NCBI RefSeq assembly: GCF_000090795.2
Contig: NW_003546512.1
Location: 11,695-36,869 of the forward strand
Source: Amphimedon queenslandica
Lineage: Eukaryota > Porifera > Demospongiae > Haplosclerida > Niphatidae
Direction of reading: 5' to 3'
DNA length: 25,175 nucleotides
Shown here: in pieces, positions 1 to 13,690 of the stretch
How the letters are laid out: each line of letters opens with the position of its first letter
Position numbering within the stretch: the stretch's first letter is position 1
Made by a program: the position numbers and the translations under genes
The notes under the pieces: model-generated
Told to the model about the DNA's origin: nothing
Seen by the model: the letters and a program-made list of their open reading frames with translations, nothing else
Database searches by the model: none

Positions 1-1162
1 TTAATTAGAGATAGAAGATAAAATAGATTATAAAGTAGACCAATTATGAGGAGATAGAGTAGCCTGTAGCAGGTGTCGGTGACAGTAGTTGTAATAACTC
101 CCAGTGTTATTTGAACTGCTAAGTTTTGTTATTTAAGCTACATGGATGCATGGTCGAGAAACCCTTAGGCAAACAAGATGTGTGTAGATAAGGAATGCTG
201 GTGAGCGTTGAGACACGTTATTGAGTGGTGGGTTCATTAATAGCAGCAGTTTCTATGTATTCTGTTTATATAGTACAATATGAAGCATGAAATGACACCT
301 CAACTAACCCAGTATCACAATAACAAAACACTTCTTTTATCTACAACATTCCCCCTATAATGCAACACATGTAGCATCCCATATATGATTATAAGATTAT
401 TATTGTGGCAGGTGGTATAAGAGCTGTTGTGCATATAGACCTGTGAGTTTTGTATTGAGCCAGTTTCAATATGTGAACGAGGATTGTTTATGTTAAGGGG
501 TTCAAAGGCTTCAACATATTGACTGTTTGATGAAAAGCTGTTGTCAATTTGGAATGTAAAGTGTGTTATACTTTATATTGTATGTGATATGAGGTTGTGT
601 TGTGTGTGTGTGTGTGTGTAGTGTAAGTACATGTACATATACACTAGTAATAGAATTACATGTAAGTATAGAAGCCCCATAGACTCAGTACTTGTACATT
701 TAGTACAAATGAGTAAGTGTAGCATGTACTTGTGTATTAAGTACATAGTGTAGCATGTACTGGTACAATTTGGTAATAGAATTAAACACATGAGTGACTC
801 TAAACTCATCCATTCTATGTAGATACACCTGTTTAATTATTATAAGGATACAGACATGTATTCATAATAGGATTAAGCTTCACGTATGTAGTGGGACTTG
901 TGTATATGTACATGTACATTTGTGGTCGTGTTCTTTAATGGGTAATAAGTGATAAGACCTCTGGTTGTTGTTACATGTACATTCTGTTTAAGTGTTTGGA
1001 ACATGTCACAGTTAGAATGTTTATACACGTGGTATGCCTATTTGTGTATCCATGGCCTTATAAAGAGAAAAATTTATTAAGAATGGTAACAGAGAAATGA
1101 GGTTTTGATATATACCATTTGTAAATGGATTTGGCAATTAATTTCTCTTTCCCTTTCTTTAG
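1..1162. other. Non-coding 5' region, probably intron of the phosphatase gene
   Basis: I see no convincing exon here on either strand. The DNA is AT-rich and holds a GT microsatellite near 599-620 and several ACATGTAC-like words (for example 628-645, 905-920, 972-980). The repeated word GTGTAGCATGTACT occurs near 716 and 750. The first recognisable exon at 1163 starts in phase 1 behind a pyrimidine tract and AG, so this stretch is most simply intron sequence. I found no ATG followed by a signal peptide and a phase-1 donor, so the gene's start is probably upstream of the window. Confidence 0.55.
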
Positions 1163-1753
1163 TATCTCCATATGGTAGTTTAAATGCTATGCCTGATACT
1201 CAAATAGTCTCCAGAAATTCTTCCCCTACCTTTACTTGTGAAGCCAGTGGTGGCCCTAATACAACTCTAGCATGGATAAGAGGAAATGAAGATAATATCG
1301 AATCCACTCAAACACCAATTGACATAGACAGTTTCTTTGATTTCCTGGATGTCATAGTCTCTGAGACTGCCCCTTCATTAGAGTTATCACTTGAAAATGT
1401 TAATGGAACTGATGGTGGAAATTATACCTGTATAGCTGTCAATGAGGCTGGTTATGATAATGGAACTGTTAGTTTATTAATAATACCAGAAATACTCACT
1501 AATCCTGAGGAACAATATGCAGAAGTTGGAGATGATGTTACATTAAATTGTTCTGCTGATTCCTTTCCAGCCCCTAACTATCAGTGGGAGATGATGAATA
1601 GAACCAGTGGGTACTTTGAGCCGTTAGATGATGAAACTAGTTACGTATTAACACTGGAGTCTATCAGTTATGAGGAGTATGGTATGTACAGGTGTGTAGC
1701 TACTGCTGATGGTATAGAAGAGAATGCTACATCAACTCCAGCACTTGTTACTG
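1163..1753 (+). CDS. RPTP exon 1 (in window): two Ig domains
   Basis: The exon is 591 nt with phase 1 at both ends. It encodes two Ig-like domains. The first has FTCEASGG, then W in LAWIRG, then [13 protein letters not shown]. The second has [17 protein letters not shown] and then [12 protein letters not shown]. Each shows the Cys...Trp...Tyr-x-Cys core, and there are several N-x-S/T sites. The opening word VSP recurs at the start of the following Ig exons. The last 120 nt are identical to exon 3, which suggests recent duplication or gene conversion. Confidence 0.88.
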
Positions 1754-4700
1754 GTAAGGATTATAATAATTATAACGATTGAGCCTTCATGATTTTCATT
1801 TACCTTTTGTTTTCTCCTTTACAGTATCACCACTTGGCAGTGTAGATGCTACTCCAATGAATCGTACTGTATCCATTAATGATACTGCTAACTTCACATG
1901 TAGAGCTCAAGGTGGACCTGGGAACATGTTCCGTTGGGTCAAAGGAATCTTTACTGGTCCTACTTTTAATGCTCCTCTTGATGTTGACGAGTTTTTGGAT
2001 GATTTAGATAATATTTCATTAAGTTACTTTCTCTCATTTACTGTGAGTGGAGGAGCAGCAGATGGTGGCTATTATACTTGTATAGTAGTCAATGAAGCTG
2101 GTTATGATACTGATAATGTTACACTGTATGTGTCACCAGTAATAACATTAAACCCAACGGATCAATATGCTCATCCAGGAGATACTGTTACCATTAGTTG
2201 TATGGCTGACTCCTACCCTCCTCCCACCTATCAATGGCAGGTATTAAACACTGATACTAATATGTATCAAGATATTAATGGAGAGATGATGACCAGTTAC
2301 ACCATTGAAGACATTGATTATGATCAGTTTGGTATGTATCGCTGTGCAGTAACTACACCAACCATTAATGAAAGAATATACTCACAACCAGCACTGATTA
2401 CTGGTAAGCTACAGTTTATATAGCACTTGTAATACTATTTATCACTACCAACACTTACATGCACTATAACTTTTACCTCTCTCTCTCTCTCCATTCATAG
2501 TATCCTCCAATAGCAGTGTCACTATTGATCCTGATTTTGTTATAGCTGAAAATGGCTCTAACGTTACATTCAATTGTCTTTCCAGAGGAGGCCCTAATAA
2601 TAGATTCATATGGCTAAGACCATCAGCTCTTGACTCTCTAATATCTAACAATCCTTCAGTTAGCTCACTACTTAATTCTGAGTCTCCGATTAAAGTAGAT
2701 GACATTGTCAATCAGCTATCAAACATTACATTATCCAATGAGCCTACTTTTACTCTATACTCTATCAATGCTACTGAAGATGGTGGTAATTATGCTTGCT
2801 ATGTGGTGAATCCTGCTGGAGTGGAGAGCAACACTACGACACTTTATGTTATACCAGTCATCACAGAGGACCCAAGGGAAGCCTTTACTAATGTCAGTGA
2901 CACTGTTACATTAACTTGTCGTGCTGATTCCTTCCCAGCCCCTAACTATCAGTGGGAGATGATGAATAGAACCAATGGGTACTTTGAGCCTTTGACTGGT
3001 CAAACTAGTTACGTATTAACACTGGAGTCTATCAGTTATGAGGAGTATGGTATGTACAGGTGTGTAGCTACTGCTGATGGTATAGAAGAGAATGCTACAT
3101 CAACTCCAGCACTTGTTACTGGTAAGTGAATTGTTTTTTAAAGTTAAAATTATAGAGCCAATCACCTTGATGTACTTATGCTGTATAAATAGTTTGAGTT
3201 GATTTCAATTGAAATTTTTAAAGTTATGGCTATTTTAAAATTTCTGTACTACAGTCCATGGCTTTTTTTCAAAAAATGGCTCCAAAATCCCCTCAAATTT
3301 TTATTAGATATTCTAACACATATTGATGTACTTATGCTGTGTAGAAAGTTTGAGCTGATTCCGACTTAAATTTTTAAAGTTATGACCATTTTTAAAAATC
3401 GGCCAAATGGTTTTTTCCAAAAAATGGCTAAAAAATCACCCCCAATTTTTATTACATTTTTTGATACATATTGATGTACTAATGCTGTGTAGAAAGTTTG
3501 AGCTGATTCCGACTTAAATTTTTAAAGTTATGACCATTTTTAAAAATCGGCCAAAATCTAAAAAAATTACTTTATTATAGCCCATGGTTTTTTCCAAAAA
3601 AATGGCTAAAAAATCACCCCCAATTTTTATTACATTTTCTGATACATATTGATGTACTTATGCTGTGTAGAAAGTTTGAGCCGATTCCGACTTCAATTTT
3701 TCAAGTTATGGCAATTTTTTAAGTAGCCATATGTATATCATATATAGCCATATATATATGCCATGGGTATATTTTAGTTATAGCTGTTTGAAGTAGCATA
3801 GTATTCAAAGGTTTTTGAGTCATAATCATTATTATTAATTTTTCTCCTTTATAGTATCACCCCGTGGCAGTGTAGATGCTACTCCAATGTATAGTACAGT
3901 ATCTATTAATGATACTGCTAACTTCACATGTAGAGCTCAAGGTGGACCTGGGAACATGTTCCGATGGATCAAAGGAAACTTTAATGGTCCTACTTTGACT
4001 GCTCCTCTTAATGTCAGCCAATTCTTTAATAGTTTAAGTATTTTCCGATCAGGCTACGAACTCTCATTTATTGTGAGTGGAGGAGCAGCAGATGGTGGCT
4101 ATTATACTTGTATAGTAGTCAATGAAGCTGGTTATGCTACTGATAATGTTATGTTGTTTGTGCCACCAGTAATAACATTAAACCCAACAGATCAATATGC
4201 TCATCCAGGAGATACTGTTACTATTAGTTGTATGGCTGACTCTTTCCCTCCACCCACCTATCAATGGCAGGTATTAAACACTGATACTAATATGTATCAA
4301 GATATTAATGGAGAGACGATGACGAATTTCACCATTGAAGAGATTGATTATGATCAGTTTGGTATGTATCGCTGTGCAGTAACTACACCAACCATTAATC
4401 AAAGAATATACTCACAACCGGCACTGATTACTGGTCAGTTATTGATTCATTAAATACATGTCATACGTTTATTTTTTCTACTTTTTAAATTGTCTTTACA
4501 TATATCTTTCCTTTCTCTACAGTATCTCCTAACAGCAGTGTCAGTATTGATCCTGATTTACACATTGCTGATAATGGTAGTGATATTACTTTCACCTGCT
4601 CAGCTAATGGAGGCCCCAACAACACTTTCCTTTGGGTCAGAAGTGATGAATTCGAAAATCTTATAAGTCTAAGTTCTGTTCTACAAAACCTTCCATTTCA

Positions 4701-7700
4701 AAACACCATTTCAGTACAAGACATAGTAGACGAACTATCTACCATTACTTTAGAAACTGGCACTACTTTTAGCATATACAACATCAATGCAACGGAAGAT
4801 GGAGGTGAATATTTATGTATAGTCCTTAATGAAGCCGGCGTTGATTCAAACAACACACTCCTCCTTGTACGTCCAGTCATTACAATACAGCCACAAGAAG
4901 TACTCACTGTTGCTAACGTCAGTGTATCATTGAACTGCCTTGCTGATTCTTTCCCAGCCCCTTATTATCAATGGAGATACACACCTGCTAATGGAACGTC
5001 TCAATATGTACCTGGTGCTAATGAATCTACACTGGTGTTCCCTTCTATAAATTATGAGGAGTTTGGTTCGTATGTTTGTATTGCTGCTGCTGATGGTATA
5101 CAAGAAACTGCTACCTCAGATACTGCTATTGTTACTGGTAAGGAAAGTACCTTGATTTTATGTACTAAATATGCTACTTATGTATTACGTGATGTGTACA
5201 TGTAGCATTTGCTATGTATTTATTACAATTGCTATGTAAATGTAAATATTTCATTATGTACTAATATTGTGCAATCTAGTTTTAGCAATTCCCAGCAAAA
5301 ATTAGAAAGTACTGAAAAAGTAGTAGAACCTAAAATTGATCAATATTGAATAGTTGTTTATTGATAATATTTCTGCTGAAGCGTTTTTATAATTTGTTTT
5401 TTTATTTTAGTGTCTCCATTGGGTAGTGTGTTCATTACTCCTCAAGTGAATAACTCGTTTGAGGAACAAAGTGTAACTCTGGCCTGTGGCGCTCGTGGTG
5501 GACCTAACAATGGCTTCCAATGGAATTATACTAGAACTGGAGCGATAGTGGGAATGGATCCTGATTATACATTAAACACTAGTGTAGAAACTGCTGGATA
5601 CTATCAGTGTATTGTTAGTAACAGAGCTGGGAGTGATGATAATACTGCTACTGTTAATGGTAAGAAAGGGAGAGAGAGGGAGGGAGGGAAGGAGGGAGAG
5701 GGAGGGAGAGGGAGAGAGGAAGAGAGAGAGGGAGAAAAGAGAATGTGTAGATAAAACATAGTTCTAGTTGATGGGTATATATTATATTATATTAACTGTG
5801 GGAGGAAGGGAGTGGACTAATACAATGTAATAGAGCCTGTCCAAAGAATTTCAATAATGCATCATACTACACCCAATCCTGTACACACAAAAGCATAATT
5901 ACAACTCTGTACATAATAATGAGAATTACATGTACATCTCGATTAATTCATCATATGAAAGTTTAGGTGAAAGCATCATACAGTTCAGTACATGGTTGTT
6001 GTTGTAATGCTTATTTGTAGTAAATTTTGTGCACGTATGCTCGAAAATTTGACTTTTTAAAGCTGCAAAACTTTATAGTCATCATTTATTTACTATTATA
6101 AATCAGAAAAAATATGTAATTTTTGTTTAAATGTAATTATTATTGAAGAGTTCAAGTATTAAATTTAAAGTAGTCAAAATATGCGGTAGCTATTAAGAAT
6201 GAACTATGCCCCATCAAAATGACATTCTTATCTAATGAGGAGATGAGATACGCTTAGTCCAATCTTATTACTCAATTAATCTTACTAAGAAATGATAATT
6301 AAACATATCTCTCTACATCACACACACACACACACACACACATATTTTATTCTCTGTAGTTGGTCCAGTTATTACAGTCAATCCAGTCAGTATCAATGTC
6401 AGCATCGAAGTGGAGAATATCACATTAAACTGTACTGCAAGAGGATTCCCTGTACCTACCATCACATGGGCACACAATGACTCACTGATTACATCAACAG
6501 AGGATGAGATCTTCATATACACTAACCCTACATCATATCTACGTACTGTACTAAGTACAATAGTCATTAACTCAGCAATGGCTAATAACACTGGAGACTA
6601 TGTGTGTATAGCTAGTAGCCCTTTCTATAATAGTGTTAACAGTACAGTAGCATTGGTTCTTGTTCAAGGTAATGTATGTATGTATATGTGTATGTACATG
6701 CGTAAAATCTTCTTTATTGGCATATAAAGGAAGATATGTGTATGTGTATGTACATACATATAACCTTCTTTATTGGCATAATTATAAAGGAAGTATTTAC
6801 TGATAAGCTTGTTGTGTTAGCTATGCTTGTTGTTGATGTGATTATTGGCATGCTACCCAGTGTTTGGTATAGTTAGTGTCTTGTTTTTGCCTTCAATATA
6901 AGCAGCGATGCTTATCATACTTCAGCTTAGCATGCACTTGCTATAATAATATATACACGTATGCTGATGTTATGCAGAAATATGTGTTCTTATCTATGGC
7001 TGTGTCAACTTCTTTGTAAATTTCTAAACTTTATTATCAAAGGTCAGAATTTAGCCATTGCGTACATGAAGTAATGTAATTGCCACAACTTCTTTAAAGT
7101 ATTATTGTGACTCTCTCTCTCTCCCTCCCTCTCTCTTTCTCCCTCTCTCCCTCCCTCTCTTTCTCTTTCTCTTTCTCTTTCTCTCCCTCTCTCTCCCTCT
7201 CCCTCTCTCTCCCCCCTCTTTCTCCCCCCTCTCTCTTTTGCTATAGATGTTCCTGACATACCAGTTAATCTCAGTACCTCTGACGTTACCTCTCGTAACC
7301 TAACCCTCTCATGGGACGAACCCCATCACAACAATGCTCCTATCCTTGGATATGATATTGCATACACTGAGCCTGATTTCTTAGGCCGAAGGAACATAGA
7401 ACTAACTGTTAATGGATCAATAGAGATGCTGTTTATTGATGGGCTACATCCAGGGGTATCTTATAATTTTAGTGTCAATGCATTCAACGAGGAAGGAGAC
7501 AGTGGGTTTAGTGAGCCGTTTACTCAACGCACTCTTGAAGAAGGTAATTTAGAGTAATGATACTAATAATGGGAAATATTGCTTTAAAATTATGTGCATA
7601 GCTTTTAATAGAAAATTTGTGGCCAATTGTATGTAAAAACTTTTAAAAACACAAAAATCATCGTTAAAAGTTTTATCCCACTTTGCTCTTTAAACCATTA

Positions 7701-10700
7701 AAAATTGTTGGATATATTGTATTAATAATAGTTAATTATCAATCTAATATTGATATTAATCCTAATGCTTTCTCCTATAGTTCCCTTTGGATTCCCACAG
7801 ATCCTCTCATCCTCCACAATAAACTCCACTGCAGTTAATGTCACGTGGATGCCAGTACCACCAGCACAAAGGAATGGTATTATAACTGGGTATACAATAT
7901 TCATCACAACTGATGTAGAATTTGTCAACGATACGACTCAAGATATACCATCAGCAGCTACACTGCAGTACACATTCACAAGATTACAAGAATATGTTAA
8001 TTATACATATACTATACTGGCTAGGACTGCTATTGGGGATGGACCTATTAGTGATAGTACTACTAGTCTCACTAATGAAGCAAGTGAGTATACTACAGTG
8101 GTTATACTGTCATTGTATTAGTAGTAGTAATTGTTACTAGTAGCAGATTGGCATTTGTACTCATGCACTATTAGTAGCAAATACGACTAATGTTTGTAAT
8201 GTTACTTTGTATAATTTAGATTTATAAAACTAATTAAGTGAGTTGATAAAAGTTTGGTTGTGTTGTGTATAATGTGTTCTGTTATCACAATCGAAGTTTG
8301 TGTGTGATTTTATAGTTTAGAAGAATTAGCCACTTTCCATGATTTCCTCCCATTTTGACCTTTCTGTGTGTGTGTGTGTGTGTGTGTGTATAATCTGCTT
8401 CTGTTTGTGTCAATTACCTTTAAACTTTTCTTTTTCTCTATTTAATTCCCTTTTAATATATTTTCTTTGTTATTTCTCAGCTCCTGCAAGTCCACCACAA
8501 GATTTTACCGTCGACAACATAACCTCAAACACCTTCACACTCTCATGGTCTCCTCCAATAGAGCGAGACATTAATGGCGTCATTGATCTCTACACCATCA
8601 GATATTTTATCACCGAGCAACTAGGAGTGGACCCTGTTGATCCGTCAATCAATGTCCGCAATGTATCAGCTACTAGTGTGACATTGACTGATCTTGGTAA
8701 TTACACAGAATATAATATATCGGTCAGTGCAGTTACTGTTGGAGTGGGTCCTAGCTCTTCACTGACTGAGAGGACAGCTGAGAATGGTAAGTAATGACAT
8801 TTCACTGTTAAAATACAATGTATTACATATTAATTATATACTATTATATAAGCTATTGACTTTTTATAGTATTGTTTGTTAATTCAATCACTGGTCTATT
8901 AATAGTATTATTCTATTATTCTATTTTTAGTTCCTGGAGCACCACCACAGATGGTCACTGTAGTCACTGTTTCCACTACATCTATTAAAGTGAACTGGGC
9001 CGCTCCTCCATTAAATATGACATTTGGTATAATAACAAGATATGAAATATTATATGGAGAGTATAACGCTACTACTGGTCAACTTATAAATGGCACTGAT
9101 CCTATTAGACAGGTTACTGTAACTAGTAATACTTTCATGTATGTCTTTAATGGTCTGCAAGAAGCAAGGGAGTATGGTTTTCAGGTTAGAGCCGTCACTG
9201 TTGGCCCGGGTCCTTATTCAGCTATAATGACTAATACAACGTTCACAGCACGTGAGTCAAAATAATAATGTACACAGTTCCTTTTGATACATGTAACATG
9301 TATGTGTTTTATCATCATCACATAATATTTTAAGTATCAAAAAATGTATATATTTTTATGTTCAATATTAATTTTGTATAGCTCCTGCTGCTGCTCCTCA
9401 AAACCCAAGGGCTCCTCCTCAGAATGATATAGGGCCTACATCAGTCACACTATCCTGGGACCCAATCCCTGTTGACGAAGCTAATGGAGATTTGGAATAC
9501 TCAGTTAACATTAGTGCAGATGATCAAGTCTCGAATACTGGTAACAGGAGGAAGAGACAGATGCCTCCCACTCTTACTAACTCTCTACAACAATGTATTA
9601 CAGCTGCTGGCACTAGTAATATGCTTAATTATATGTTGCCAGGGAATCAGACCTCACTTACTTTAACTAATATTGGTAAGATATATATAAATTAGGAGAA
9701 TAAATAAGATATTATGCATGTATAATTAACTTAATAATTATTGATATATTTATATTTGATTTTGATTGTTGAACGACCAATGTTTAGTGTAATTGCTATA
9801 AAAATAATTATTGGGCTCTGATACATTTTTTGTTTTTTTCAGCTCCGTATACAGTTTACAGTTTTGATGTTACTGGTGTCACTTCAGCTGGTAGAGGTCC
9901 TACGTCTAATAGAACAACATTCATGACACCTGAAGGATGTAAGTATAGAAACTAATGTGTCAAATTACATACCTTATTGATCTTTTTGTCTTTTCTTCCA
10001 GTTGCAACTGTCCCCCAGGTGCTTACAGTGGTCAATCAGAGTAATTCCACTTCGTTATTAATAACATGGTATCCTCCAGAATGTTACAATGGAATCTTAG
10101 ATGGTTATCAGGTGCATACAATATAATGTGCAAACTGATACAACATACACAGCATACTCCTTGTATTGTTTATAAATTTTAAAAGCTATACTCAAAAATT
10201 TGGTCTAAGCCCTGGTACTAGTGTTTTATACATGGTATTGGCCAAATTTTTTCCAAAATTAAAATTAAAAAAAATTCCCAATTTTTATAATTTTCTGATG
10301 CATATACATGTACTTATGTTGCATAGAAAGTTTGAGCTTGTTTGGATCAAAATTGGATTTTTTTACAGATTTTTAAAGTTGCTCCAAAATCTGATTTTTT
10401 GTATTTATTACATCTTTGAGATTGTATTATAATAAAGTCTTTGTTTATAGATATTCTACAGAGCAGAACAATCAGATGGGGCACTAGGCAACCCTACTTC
10501 ACCTGTTACAATTCCTGTATTAGCCACTACAGCATCTAATACTACTCAGTTAACTCAGACAATAACTGGTTTAACTCCTAATACTGAGTATGAGGTTATA
10601 ATATGTGCTACTAATGGAGCTGGTTGTGGTCAAAATGAAACTATTACTGTACCTACTGCTGAAGCTGGTAAGTCAGTATTATACTCTATAATATTGCAAT

Positions 10701-13548
10701 ATCTATGATTATAATTATTATGATTAAGTTCATGTACAAATGTACATGAACAAATTATGTTGCAACACGGTGCGATTTTTATCATTTAAATAATCACTAA
10801 TTTTTTGTCTTACCTTCTGTCTCTCTCTCCTCCATTTTCTCTCTCTTCTCAGCTCCAGATGCAGTAACAAATTTAGCTTTACAAAATGTCCGTGATACTG
10901 AATCAGTCATCACTGTAACATGGAATCCACCCTCAAATCGCAATGGCTCATTCTTTTATGAGCTTAGCTACACTGCAACTCAAGACTTCAACTACTTTAC
11001 TAATCCCCCTAGAAGAAACAGTACCAGTAGTACAATAGAGATACAACAAGGACCTACTAATACATCTGTTATTATGCCTGTTCTACCATTCGCTACCTAC
11101 ACCATCAATATTTATGCTTTTAATGCGTTTTTTGGTAGAGATCGCTCCAGCAGTGTGGTGACTGAGCAAAGGAGAACACTACCAACAAGTGAGTGTATTA
11201 ATTGTATAAATGATATTTTAGAAAAAATGAATCACACAAATCTTTTTTTGAAATTGTCTGGCTATCAAAATTTTTTGTGAATTTCAGACATAGCTGCTGC
11301 ATGAAATTGGTAGCTATAAATACTCAAGTTCAAAAAGTTATCCCACCAAATTCTCTGTAGAATATACCTTTATTTATTATTATTTATTATTTTTATTTCT
11401 TTTATTTTTTCAGATTCATCTTCAGTTTATAATCTGACTGCCTCATCACAGACCAGCTCCAGCATACTGGCAAGATGGGACGTACCACTTTTACCTAATG
11501 GAAACATCACACGTTATGACATATACTCCAACAGCTCGGGAACTCCATTTGGCTCAACAACCTCTTTATTCTACATATTAAATGGACTCACTACCGGCCG
11601 GACTTATAATGTAACAGTACGACCAGTCACTGTATTTGAACAAGAGACACTATCTGGAGAGATCTCTATCATGATACGTGTTGTTCTTAATTCTACGATA
11701 CCTTTCGATGGCACTTTTGTTACTACAGCGACTGCTGAGAGATCTATTAGTAGTTTTGAAGTTAATCTGCCAGCACCAAGTGCTTTTGGAACACAGCCAC
11801 TCCTGTAAGTAATAGCAATAATAATAATAATAATAATAATAATGATAAATAATGATTGTAGCAATAGTAATAATAATAGTGAACATCATTAATGATGGTG
11901 ATTGCAGTTTTTGGTTCTTTGGCTTGTTCAAATAATATTTTCAATCATTTTTCTATTTGCAAAACTGGTAATTATTAACCTATTTTAGAATTATTACTTG
12001 TATAATTTAACTAGCAGTATAGCTATTATTCATTTTTATGATACATTAACTTGGCACTTTTAGGTTCTATGGTATCATAGTAGCCAACCTTGACGAGAGA
12101 CCCAGCACTAATCAAGAGTTACAGGTCCAGTATCCGGACCCAATGCCTTACTCTGATGGCAGCGACAGGACCTACTACCTAACTGCCGGCTGGAACTCTG
12201 GAATACCCTCCACGTACACTATCGGAGATAAGAGCACTACTTCAGCTACTAGGAATGGAAGGAGAGAGACGTATGAGAATGTCGGGTTGAGCCGAAGGAC
12301 TTTGTACGATGTCATTGTGATTGTCTATTTAGATTCAGGAGTACCTGATGTAAGGAGAGAAGGGAGGGAGAGAAGTTGTGTAGTATGGGGCAAGAGATTT
12401 GTGGAGTAAAAATGTTTGATATTTTGCTTAATTTTTTTGTAGCTTTATTAGTTATTTAACTGTCAAATTATTAAGATCTTATTAAATGGCAAATTTGTAA
12501 AAAAAATAAAATAGTCAAACACAAAATTTTGCCATATGCTAGTGCCTAATGTTTGATATAATTATACTTATAAATTTGACCTATTTTATTTATAAATTTG
12601 ACCTATTTTATTTTTTTGCTCCAGCAACCATTAATCAGATATGTAAGGATTTCACAAGTGGAGACTAGTGAGTCAACAATTTTAAATAAAATATCATACT
12701 CTCTTTTAATGTCACTGTAGGACTGGGTTACAATGAAGGCGCACTGGGATTCTTTATGACTCTTATTATACTGTTGATAATTGGAGCTATAGTAGCAGTC
12801 GTATTGTTCTTTGTGTACAGAAAATACAAGTAAATAACATTATTATTAATCATTTATTATTGTTAGTATTATTATTATAACAACGAGAGAGAATAAGGCA
12901 ACAGAAAGAACAAAAAATATACTTACATTATTATTATTATTATCATTATTACTATTTCTCATTCTAGATCTGGTATATATTCCCTGGTAAGGAAAGGTCG
13001 CGGTGAAACAGAACTTGAGTCCATCACTAACGGAAAGGGTGGAGGAGGTACGGTAATATCCAACGTTCCACCTGAAGACAATGATGGTATGTAATATGTA
13101 CATTATCATGTAGCATTCACTGTGTGTGTATGTGTGTGTGTGTGTGTGTTACATGTATGCATGTAGATATACATGTACATGTATGTAAAATTATAATTTT
13201 AGACTATAAATAGTGCTAATATCAATGTTTTATGATAGCCATGATTTTTTTCTAAAATTAGCTAATTTTTAAATGGTAATTCAATATTTGTTATGTATGT
13301 ATGTAAGTTTGTAACAATATTATTGCTGGTTTTTCTCTCTCTCTTTCTTTTCCCTTATGAATAGCAGTTACTGGAAGCAAATGGATCAGCAGTAAGTCCT
13401 TATATATAAAAATTCTATGCCTCATTGATTTCGACTCTCTCTCTGTCTCTCTCTCCCTCTCTCTCTCTCCCTCTCTCTCTCTCTCTCCTTCTCTCTCTCT
13501 CTCTCCCTCTCTCCCTCTCTCTCTCTCTCCCTTCCTCTCTCTCCCTCT

Positions 13549-13603
<55 letters not shown>

Positions 13604-13659
13604 TCTCTCTCCCTCTCTCCCTCTCTCCCTCTCTCTCTCTCTCCCTTTCTCTCTCTCCC

Positions 13660-13690
<31 letters not shown>

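Noticed and set aside
573..809. Minus-strand 78-codon frame near the window start
   Set aside because: It spans a GT microsatellite and ACATGTAC repeats, with no domain or splice support.
7044..7259. Minus-strand Arg/Glu/Gly frame
   Set aside because: It is produced by the CT tract ahead of the exon 8 acceptor; it has no domain and overlaps the intron.
10166..10432. 88-codon plus-strand frame rich in Phe/Leu/Lys
   Set aside because: It lies in intron 14 and consists of the AT-rich dispersed repeat.
11604..11944. Minus-strand frames rich in Ile and Tyr
   Set aside because: They are shadows of exon 17 and the ATA/ATT microsatellite after it.
12625..12642. Use of the GTAAGG at 12643 as donor, giving an 18-nt exon
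   Set aside because: It would enter the transmembrane exon in the wrong phase and hit a stop; the GTGAGT at 12668 keeps the frame.
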